Positions 1 through 5,333 of a stretch of 20,241 bases of DNA are shown in pieces. The translations under genes and the position numbers were made by a program. Positions within the stretch are counted from its first letter, which is position 1, and each line of letters opens with the position of its first letter. The stretch lies in assembly GCA_020438525.1 (NCBI GenBank), contig JAGQUL010000042.1, forward strand, positions 1 through 20,241, written 5' to 3'. This stretch comes from Thermoleophilia bacterium. Lineage in GTDB: Bacteria > Actinomycetota > Thermoleophilia > Gaiellales > SKUG01. The notes below the pieces were generated by a model, which was not told the origin of the DNA, ran no database searches, and was given only the letters and a program-made list of their open reading frames with translations.

Positions 1-233
1 TCTACGAAACCTCAAGCATTCCCGTGTCGTGGTCACGCTCGGTCGACAGGGAGTCCGGAACAGGGGGCTATCAGGTGCAGCTCCGGACGAACTCGCGCTG
101 GACGCAGTCGTTCACCGTGTACGGAAATATCCATCGCCGTTCCGTCTGGCGGCGGCATCAGACCGCCGTCCGAGTACGGGCGTTTGACCGCGCCGGAAAC
201 GTTTCACGCTGGTCGATCGTACATATTCGATGA
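1..233 (+). CDS. C-terminal end of a fibronectin type III-like secreted protein (partial)
   Basis: The frame is open from the left edge (first full codon at 3) to a TGA at 231-233. About 76 residues remain. They show the pattern of the last beta strands of a fibronectin III/Ig-like repeat: a VSWSRSVD strand followed by GYQVQL, and near the end VRVRAFDRAGNVSRWS, which is the usual closing strand of such repeats in large secreted or cell-wall proteins of high-GC Gram-positives. The first possible start (GTG at 24) is inside the domain, so the gene begins outside the window. It runs convergently toward the minus-strand repeat-protein cassette. The function beyond an extracellular binding or spacer domain cannot be told. 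Confidence 0.6.
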   Translation, partial: YETSSIPVSWSRSVDRESGTGGYQVQLRTNSRWTQSFTVYGNIHRRSVWRRHQTAVRVRAFDRAGNVSRWSIVHIR

Positions 234-350
234 ATATGGCTTTGCGTGGGCGGCGGATGCGTACCCAGACCGATACACGTGCCGCTGTTCACGGCTCGCG
301 GGGGAGTTCCAGCGCTGCCTTCTCAAGTCGGTTGCGACAACAGGGCACAG

Positions 351-755
351 CTACCGAACACACTCGCCGGAATAGCCGTTGTACGCCCAGCCTTCAGGAC
401 ATCGCTCAAACGGGTCGTAGGGGTCAAAGCGCGTCGCGTTTGCTCGGTCGCGAGCGGCCTTCGCGTCGGCCGCGGACTTGAACGCGGAACGGTAGGCGCG
501 CTCGTAGGCGGACTGGTACGCGGCTCGATACGCGCGCTTGCGAGCCGCCGAATAGCCCTGCTTGGATCCGGCGTCGTTTCCGTCTGCACTTCCATCCGTT
601 GCGCCTCTTAGGGACCCATGGGCGCGCCCGGATTCGGTAGCAGCTTGCCGCGTTGTGTCGAGATCTTCTCCTGATAGGGCGCCAGCAGCAGCTCCGACGA
701 CCAGAGACACGAGCGTTGCTACTAGCGCTGCGACGGTGAAGGCGCGTGAGGACAC
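351..755 (-). CDS. Single-pass membrane protein with tetrad repeats, paralogue 1
   Basis: Last gene of a four-gene paralogous cassette. From GTG 755 it has 134 residues: a short N-terminus, one transmembrane helix (about residues 5-27), then a strict four-residue repeat. Seven tetrads end in glycine (RAHG, ATDG, NDAG and others), followed by about seven alanine-ending tetrads that mostly start with an aromatic residue (YRAA, YQSA, YERA). The tail carries two cysteines (CPEGWAYNGYSGEC) that could form a disulfide, suggesting that the C-terminus is outside the cell. GTG 755 lies 7 bases after the stop of the gene before it. An alternative GTG at 791 would overlap that gene by 29 bases. No known family recognised. 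Glycine-zipper-like or coiled assembly is inference. Confidence 0.7.
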   Translation of the reverse strand: MSSRAFTVAALVATLVSLVVGAAAGALSGEDLDTTRQAATESGRAHGSLRGATDGSADGNDAGSKQGYSAARKRAYRAAYQSAYERAYRSAFKSAADAKAARDRANATRFDPYDPFERCPEGWAYNGYSGECVR

Positions 756-762
756 TTCGACG

Positions 763-1266
763 CTAGGCAGCGGCCTTACCCTTCTTGGCACCGTCCTTTT
801 TCCCCTTGCGTGCTCCCGCAGCGGCGCCCTGTGTACGGCCGACCTGCTGTCCGCGCTTCATCCCTTCCTTCTTGCTTGATTCGAAGGCCTTGGCATACGC
901 CTCCTCGTACGCCTCGTCATAGGCGTCGTCGTACGCGGTCTTCTCGGCGCCCTTACGCGCATCTGCGGCATCTGCCTTCGTGGGAGCACCTGCCTTGCCA
1001 AGCACGAACCCCAGCAAGCCTGCGACAAGGATCGCCGCCACCAGCAGCGTAAGTTGCTTGCCCGACATGAAACTGGGTGACTTTGGGTCGGGCGTTTCGC
1101 CCGGGGACCCAACGGCTTCGACCGGCGTGTCCGTCGCGTCGTTTGACGTGCTCGGCTCGCCATCCGATTCAGTCGACTCATGCTCGGCCGCGGGCACGGT
1201 AGCGATCTCGTCGGTTCGCTCCGAAGCCTCCTCGCCCGTGTCAATCTGGGCTTCCTTCTTGTCCAT
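763..1266 (-). CDS. Single-pass membrane protein with mirrored, acidic-aromatic tetrad repeats, paralogue 2
   Basis: The protein has 167 residues from ATG 1266. That start overlaps the stop of the upstream gene by one base (TGATG), which implies translational coupling. It differs from its three paralogues. It has a long acidic, Ser/Thr/Pro-rich N-terminus (1-70) rich in Asp and Glu, then a transmembrane helix (71-90). The tetrad blocks then come in the opposite order: aromatic tetrads first (YDDA, YDEA, YEEA, YAKA; about 112-131), glycine tetrads after (KKEG, MKRG, QQVG, RTQG; about 132-164), ending in a lysine-rich tail. The aromatic tetrads are acidic and the glycine tetrads basic, the reverse of the other three. 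There are no cysteines. The frame is open further upstream, but that stretch lies inside the preceding gene. Function unknown; a partner of the other three is inference. Confidence 0.75.
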   Translation of the reverse strand: MDKKEAQIDTGEEASERTDEIATVPAAEHESTESDGEPSTSNDATDTPVEAVGSPGETPDPKSPSFMSGKQLTLLVAAILVAGLLGFVLGKAGAPTKADAADARKGAEKTAYDDAYDEAYEEAYAKAFESSKKEGMKRGQQVGRTQGAAAGARKGKKDGAKKGKAAA

Positions 1267-1757
1267 CAGTCCAGAACCTCGCCTGAGTTGGGATCGGTAC
1301 ACACTCCTGGAATGAGCCCCGCTAGATAAGCGGGGTCGTTGCACGCGGGAATCCCATTGGCACGCATGCTATCGATCCGATTCTGGATCTCCGCGGCTCG
1401 TGCGGCGGCTGCCTGTGCATCCTTTTCCTTCTTGTAGGCGCTGTCGTAAGCGCGACGGTATGCGCGACGGTACGAAGACTTTCGGGCACTCGCAAACGCA
1501 GCCTTCTTGCCTTGCGCGAAACCCTCGGCATCCCCCTTCTTGCTGCCATCGTCTCGGCCTCTTGCTGCGCCGTCGACCGATCCTGAGCGTACTCCAGCTT
1601 CACGACCGTCCGCGCGCGCCGACGCGAGATCGGCACCGGTGTCACCGCCCATGAAATAGGTACCGATCAGCACGACCACAACGAGAATCGCGCTCATGAC
1701 CCAAGAAGCGATATGGGTCGAGTTTGGGTTCTCGATGTCTTGGTCCGTTTTGGTCAT
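1266..1757 (-). CDS. Single-pass membrane protein with tetrad repeats, paralogue 3
   Basis: The protein has 163 residues from ATG 1757. A polar N-terminus of about 15 residues precedes one strong transmembrane helix (about 17-37). Nine glycine tetrads follow (RADG, REAG, SVDG, RDDG and others), then KKAA, FASA and a run of basic aromatic tetrads (YRRA, YRRA, YDSA, YKKE). A helical linker and a tail with two cysteines (PACNDPAY, PGVCTDP) close the protein. The hexapeptide GSVDGA is shared exactly with paralogue 4, which argues for recent common descent. The stop overlaps the next gene's start by one base, so the two are one transcription unit. No annotated domain recognised. Topology (N-terminus in, repeats and cysteines out) is inferred from the short polar N-terminus and the cysteine pair. 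Confidence 0.75.
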   Translation of the reverse strand: MTKTDQDIENPNSTHIASWVMSAILVVVVLIGTYFMGGDTGADLASARADGREAGVRSGSVDGAARGRDDGSKKGDAEGFAQGKKAAFASARKSSYRRAYRRAYDSAYKKEKDAQAAAARAAEIQNRIDSMRANGIPACNDPAYLAGLIPGVCTDPNSGEVLD

Positions 1758-1796
1758 GTTGCGGCTCGATCGTTCTCGGGGTGCTGGAGTGCGGTA

Positions 1797-2321
1797 TCAG
1801 TACGGCGGGGCACATGCTCCGGTCTGGCCTGCGGGAGTCCAACCTGGTCCGTACTCGGCTTCACACTGCGCGACGGTCGCGGCACCGGAAGTAGGTCCAT
1901 GTGCCGGCGGGATGCACGCGCCGCTCGGATTGCCATATGGTCGCCCCCAGTACAATGGGCAGCCGGATCCGTCTCCGTTGGGGTCGCGACGTCGTTGCTC
2001 CTCGGCGAGGCGAGCTTTCTCGTCATCCAGAGCCTTCTTGTAGTTCCGCCTGTATGCCGTGCGATACGCGGCTTTGAACGATGACTGATACGTCTTGGCG
2101 CGACCATCCTTGAGGCCAGCCTTCTCGCCAGCCGCATCGCCCGCGTCGAAGCCCGCTTGCGCTCCGTCGACCGAACCAGCTTGAGCACCAGACTTGGAGC
2201 CCGCGCTGCGAGCATCGGCGAGTGAGACGTTGGAGTTGGATGCGACCAGCATCCCTGCAAGCAACGCCATCACCACCGCCACGACGAACACCGCGACCAC
2301 GAATCCGTTCGACCTCCACAT
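1797..2321 (-). CDS. Single-pass membrane protein with tetrad repeats and Cys-rich tail, paralogue 4
   Basis: First gene of the cassette. From ATG 2321 it has 174 residues. A transmembrane helix starts almost at once (about 6-27). Nine glycine tetrads follow (RSAG, SKSG, AQAG, SVDG, FDAG and others), then basic aromatic tetrads (FKAA, YRTA, YRRN, YKKA) and a charged helix. The tail of about 60 residues is rich in Gly, Pro and Tyr and contains four cysteines (CPLYWG, GACIPP, AQCEAEYGPGW, GACAPPY), consistent with a small disulfide-stabilised extracellular module. The frame stays open to a TTG at 2357, but ATG 2321 places the helix at the usual position. No clear Shine-Dalgarno sequence is visible. 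The stop lies 39 bases before paralogue 3, so co-transcription is likely. Confidence 0.7.
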   Translation of the reverse strand: MWRSNGFVVAVFVVAVVMALLAGMLVASNSNVSLADARSAGSKSGAQAGSVDGAQAGFDAGDAAGEKAGLKDGRAKTYQSSFKAAYRTAYRRNYKKALDDEKARLAEEQRRRDPNGDGSGCPLYWGRPYGNPSGACIPPAHGPTSGAATVAQCEAEYGPGWTPAGQTGACAPPY

Positions 2322-2633
2322 ATTCAGCGGACGATTGCCCGTACTGCGGCGATGCAAAACCGTGTGAACATCGGAATCCCCCAGGACGGTTCATGGGTTC
2401 GAGCTGACAACCGAGAATGGGCGATGACTCTCTATGCGCTGTACTCGAGTGAGGCCTCTGTCGGACACCCCTCGGAGCACTTGCAGCGACGGGGTAGTTC
2501 GAGCGACTCGACGTGCCCCTTCAGTGCCAGTGAAGTGGTCGGCCGCGAACCTTCGCTGCGTTGGTGCGGGGCAATCGCTATGCGGGAAGCAGAAGGCATC
2601 GGCGAACACGCTATCTAAGGGGGGGGCAGTCCC

Positions 2634-2653
2634 ATATACTTACTGCGTATATT
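2634..2653 (+). promoter_or_regulatory. AT-rich inverted repeat with overlapping -10-like hexamer
   Basis: ATATAC (2634-2639) and GTATAT (2647-2652) form perfect 6-base arms around a 7-base spacer in otherwise GC-rich DNA. The right arm overlaps TATATT (2648-2653), a good -10 hexamer, placed 6 bases before an ATG at 2660 that is in frame with the downstream XRE gene. This could be an operator over a leaderless promoter. No -35 box is evident, and the use of ATG 2660 is uncertain. Confidence 0.4.
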
Positions 2654-2777
2654 TTCGCCATGAGCCGCCGCGCGCCCGCTGCGTCTGGTACGGCACAAAA
2701 AGCGGCCAGAAAGACGATATCGAGAAGGCTAAAGGAATTCCCTAGCGGAACCGATGCTATGCTGGTCTCGATATATC

Positions 2778-2782
2778 AGGGG
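2778..2782 (+). promoter_or_regulatory. Shine-Dalgarno sequence that decides the start of the XRE gene
   Basis: AGGGG at 2778-2782 lies 6 bases before GTG 2789. The in-frame ATG at 2783 would sit directly against it and is too close. This favours GTG 2789 over the longer starts at 2660 or 2561, whose extra codons include several rare ones (ATA, CTA, AGA). Confidence 0.5.
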
Positions 2783-2788
2783 ATGGCT

Positions 2789-3295
2789 GTGAACGACGCG
2801 CACACCGAGACAACCGCCACATCTGGCACGAGTGCTGACGCGCTGGCGATGCTGCGCGCGCTCGATCCTGAACGATTCGACGAGATCGGTTCTCCGGCGC
2901 CAGTCGCCTGGTTTGCCGGGCTGGTGTCGAGCCTGCGCAAGCAGCGAGACATGTCCCAGACTTCGCTTGCTGCCGCGCTCTCTACCACCCAGCCCACGAT
3001 CTCGCGCCTCGAATCGGGCGAGGTCGACCCGAGCTTTTCGCGAGCATGTGATGTGCTGGCTGTCCTCGGGTGTCGGCTGGTGCCTGCGGCAATCGGTGAC
3101 GAGCCCGTCGTCGTGACCACCATGTCCGAGTTTCAGGGCGCCGTGCGAAACGCAATCGAAGATCTCCTTCCGGAACTGGAGCGCATGGCGACATCGGACG
3201 CGCTCGTGCGGCTGGCCAGCACCGGTATGGGCGACTACGCCGTTGACGTTGACGCACAGGTTGGTGCGGGCGTGCGGGCGACGCCGCCCGACTAA
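2789..3295 (+). CDS. XRE-family helix-turn-helix transcriptional regulator
   Basis: The protein has 168 residues from GTG 2789, which has a good Shine-Dalgarno sequence; an ATG at 2660 in the same frame would give 211. Residues 45-98 form a classic Cro/C1-type helix-turn-helix: LRKQRDMSQTSLAAAL, then TTQPTISRLESGEVDPSF as the turn and recognition helix, then a third helix leading to GCRLVPA. The N-terminal 40 residues and the C-terminal 70 residues (an acidic helical part with FQGAVRNAIEDLLPELERMA) match nothing I recognise. It probably represses its own promoter and perhaps the divergent repeat-protein cassette, since the shared upstream region contains an inverted repeat. It ends 47 bases from the convergent RES toxin gene and is not obviously its antitoxin. 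Confidence 0.75.
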   Translation: MNDAHTETTATSGTSADALAMLRALDPERFDEIGSPAPVAWFAGLVSSLRKQRDMSQTSLAAALSTTQPTISRLESGEVDPSFSRACDVLAVLGCRLVPAAIGDEPVVVTTMSEFQGAVRNAIEDLLPELERMATSDALVRLASTGMGDYAVDVDAQVGAGVRATPPD

Positions 3296-3342
3296 TTGCA
3301 CTTCACTCTCATGATCGGTGTTGGTGAGCGGGGTTCGGTAAC

Positions 3343-4029
3343 TCACTCAGTCGTGCGCAGCAGGTCGAGTGCATCGATGACCCGTTGGTCATCGATCTCG
3401 AGTTCCTCTACCTCGTGGTGGCCGATCACCGTGGGTTCGGCTCCGGGCTCGCCGATGATCGCGAAGCACAGCTCGCCGGGATGCTGGCGGCCCTCCCAGA
3501 CGAGCGCATCGGCGTCTTGCTCTCGAATTACGAGCGAGCCGACGCGTTGTGTCATTTCTCGATTTCCGCTCTGGCCTACGACCTCGGGATTGAACGCTCC
3601 ACCGGTTGGGGACGGCGCGATCCGTGTCCGGAGCCATTCGATGGTGTCGTCTCCACGAAGATCCACAGCGTGGAGTTCCCCAGACCGGAGGTCGATGGTG
3701 GCGAGTCTGCGCGCTTGCAGTTCACATCGAACGGCGTCCGACCACTCGACGTCGATCGGAGTGGCATCGTCGCTCGTGTCATCAGTCTCAGCAGCTATCC
3801 GTTGCAGCAGCCCGTCGCGGGGCGGTTGGACGTGGGCCAGGGCTTCTGCGATCGCGACAACTGGGTCGTGTGCGCAGTACAGAATGCCGTAGCAGGCGCT
3901 TGGATCGTCGAATCTGCCGCCAACGCCCGGCTCGCGCACGAGTCCCTGCCCCGGGAAGATCTCGGTCGGCGCGGTACCCCAGCCAAGCCGAGCGCACGTA
4001 TCCGGCAATTCGTAGGGAGTGACGTCCAC
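3343..4029 (-). CDS. RES-domain toxin (NAD+-degrading family)
   Basis: The protein has 228 residues. The start must be GTG 4029, because an in-frame TAG lies 9 bases upstream. The N-terminal half carries RES signatures: GGRFDDP (about 37-43), with the conserved arginine, and YGILYCAHDPVVAIAEALAH (about 47-66), the RES core with its conserved tyrosine and glutamate. RES toxins of the Res-Xre and MbcTA systems degrade NAD+ in the cytoplasm; that activity here is inferred from family. The C-terminal part includes SGELHAVDLRGDD and REQDADALVWEGRQHPG, the segment that closes the RES fold. The putative antitoxin gene lies directly upstream on the same strand with a 41-base gap, the normal antitoxin-first order. 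Confidence 0.75.
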   Translation of the reverse strand: MDVTPYELPDTCARLGWGTAPTEIFPGQGLVREPGVGGRFDDPSACYGILYCAHDPVVAIAEALAHVQPPRDGLLQRIAAETDDTSDDATPIDVEWSDAVRCELQARRLATIDLRSGELHAVDLRGDDTIEWLRTRIAPSPTGGAFNPEVVGQSGNREMTQRVGSLVIREQDADALVWEGRQHPGELCFAIIGEPGAEPTVIGHHEVEELEIDDQRVIDALDLLRTTE

Positions 4030-4070
4030 CCACGAATTCTACGCCTCGAATCGGACTTGACCTTTTCGAT

Positions 4071-4442
4071 CTACTCAACGTAGCTGCGAGCGGCGCGAAT
4101 CACAGGCGTCGCCGATTCCTGGTCGCGGATCCACTCCGCTGCCGAGGCGTCCTCGAGCTTCGGATTCGGCGACAGCAGCCACGTCCGCGTCCAGTTGGAA
4201 TCGCCGTCGTGGCGGTTCGCGAGCACCTGGATGACGTACGCCAACGCGAGCAGACGGCGAACCACCTCATCTTGCTGCACGTTCGTGCCGGTAATCCATC
4301 GCCCGACCGCCTTGGGGTCACGCACGCCGACGATCCACGCCGTGAGGCGTTGACCGATTGCGTCCTGGCAGACACGAGCTGCCGTTGCGACATCGGTGAT
4401 CGGCGTTGGTTCCTGCGTATGTGGGGCGTCGATGGTTGCCAT
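4071..4442 (-). CDS. Xre/MbcA-like antitoxin of the RES toxin
   Basis: The protein has 123 residues from ATG 4442, the only start codon before the upstream in-frame stop at 4494-4496. Residues about 25-55 (DAIGQRLTAWIVGV followed by PKAVGRWITG) look like a degenerate helix-turn-helix. The C-terminal half (TWLLSPNPKLEDASAAEWIRDQ, then VIRAARSYVE) has the layout of the toxin-binding MbcA/ParS/Xre domain: a conserved PN-x-L, a short helix and a final AAR helix. It should bind and silence the RES toxin encoded next and autoregulate the pair. Three 24-bp-spaced repeats begin 42 bases upstream of the start. No Shine-Dalgarno sequence is seen. Confidence 0.65.
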   Translation of the reverse strand: MATIDAPHTQEPTPITDVATAARVCQDAIGQRLTAWIVGVRDPKAVGRWITGTNVQQDEVVRRLLALAYVIQVLANRHDGDSNWTRTWLLSPNPKLEDASAAEWIRDQESATPVIRAARSYVE

Positions 4443-4693
4443 GCGTATGTCGACGGTACGACGTTCGGGGTGCGGCGTCGAGTACCTACCATGTTATCCA
4501 GTAAGAAACCTACCGTGTTTCACACTGGTTAACCTACGTGAGGTTACGGAAGCGACGGCGCGATGCTTGAGGCCACCCGGGCGGCCGGTGCTCGCAACCA
4601 ACGGCGTATGGTCAGCGCCGATCCTGCCGAATTGCCTGGATATGCCTGGAAATCCCAGGAATCTGGATTGCGTCGCGCTGGCAGGCCGCCAGG
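4443..4693. other. Divergent intergenic region upstream of the toxin-antitoxin pair
   Basis: About 250 bases without a credible gene, locally richer in A and T than the flanking genes. It contains the repeat array described separately (4484-4546) and a short inverted repeat near 4650 (CCTGG, five bases, CCAGG). It must contain the promoter of the antitoxin-toxin operon (leftward) and probably the one for the 4694 gene (rightward). Confidence 0.45.
4484..4546. repeat. Three direct repeats with exact 24-bp spacing; putative antitoxin operator
   Basis: ACCTACCATGTT starts at 4484, ACCTACCGTGTT at 4508 and ACCTACGTG at 4532, each exactly 24 bases after the last. The third copy is part of an inverted repeat TAACCT (4530-4535), five bases, AGGTTA (4541-4546). 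The array lies 42-104 bases upstream of the antitoxin start, where an autoregulatory operator is expected. A spacing of 24 bp is a little over two helical turns, so bound dimers would lie on nearly the same face of the DNA. Confidence 0.5.
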
Positions 4694-5284
4694 ATGACAG
4701 CCATGAAGCTGCAGCCACGCACCCGAGCATTCGTGAAGGACCTTCGATCCGTCGGAGGAGACATCGCCGAGTGGAACGACTACAACGTCACGATGCCTCG
4801 TCTGATGGACGAGTTCGTCGCGAGCATCGAGACCTGGAGCGTCGGCCCATTCAACGATCAAGAGCCGGACGGCGGCGGCGCATGGGAGCTGAACCTCGAG
4901 CTCTACCAGGTCGATCACGAGGAGGCGCTCCAGCTCGGCTGGCTCATTGACGCGCTGCTTCGAGACGTGACGGGCTGGGAAGCCAAGCGGCTCAAGAAGC
5001 GCCTGCGGGTGCAGATCTTCGGCGAGCCACCGCAGCGATCACTCGACAAGCCCGAGCGCTACGAGCTCGTCGTGTACGACGGCGACGATCGCGACGCCTC
5101 CCTTGCAGTCGTCTACGCGGCCCACTTCGCGGAGTTCGCTCGGTTCGTCGACTCGCTCGCCGAGATCGACGAGACCGCCGGTCGCGCGATCCGTCGCGCC
5201 GGCAAGCGGCTCGATACGGTGCCCACCATCGGATTTGACGTCCGCGGCTATCAGTTCGAGATGAGCCGAATACCGAGCAACTAG
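4694..5284 (+). CDS. Hypothetical protein upstream of the helicase gene
   Basis: The protein has 196 residues. ATG 4694 or, better spaced from an AGG at 4691-4693, ATG 4703 (MKLQPRTRAF) may be the start. It is soluble, acidic and predicted alpha/beta, with no transmembrane segment and no cysteines. It has conserved-looking stretches (SVGGDIAEWNDYNVTMPRLMDEF, YELVVYDGDDRDASLAVVY, IGFDVRGYQFEMSRI), but I recognise no family and no catalytic motif. The codon bias is that of the host-like genes around it. It ends 49 bases before the PLD-helicase gene on the same strand, so the two are likely co-transcribed, and it may be an accessory factor of that protein; that is inference. Confidence 0.65.
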   Translation: MTAMKLQPRTRAFVKDLRSVGGDIAEWNDYNVTMPRLMDEFVASIETWSVGPFNDQEPDGGGAWELNLELYQVDHEEALQLGWLIDALLRDVTGWEAKRLKKRLRVQIFGEPPQRSLDKPERYELVVYDGDDRDASLAVVYAAHFAEFARFVDSLAEIDETAGRAIRRAGKRLDTVPTIGFDVRGYQFEMSRIPSN

Positions 5285-5333
5285 CGATCATTCGACTTGT
5301 GCTCGAGCTGCCGGTCATGGCAGGTTCCTGTGC

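Larger units (their letters stand above)
2322..2788. other. Non-coding divergent region between the repeat-protein cassette and the XRE gene
   Basis: About 470 bases with no convincing coding frame. Small open frames exist on both strands but have neither recognisable motifs nor the strong GC3 bias of the flanking genes. It must hold the promoters of both flanking units. Visible elements are a G-run at 2619-2627, an AT-rich inverted repeat at 2634-2652 with a -10-like TATATT at 2648-2653, and a -10-like TATGCT at 2758-2763 upstream of the chosen start of the XRE gene. Confidence 0.5.

Noticed and set aside
2391..2609. Small minus-strand gene upstream of the repeat cassette
   Set aside because: No ribosome-binding site, no recognisable motif and no codon bias matching the neighbours; treated as intergenic.
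4484..4546. Start of a CRISPR array
   Set aside because: The units are 12 bases with 12-base gaps, only three copies, no cas genes; position and form fit an operator.
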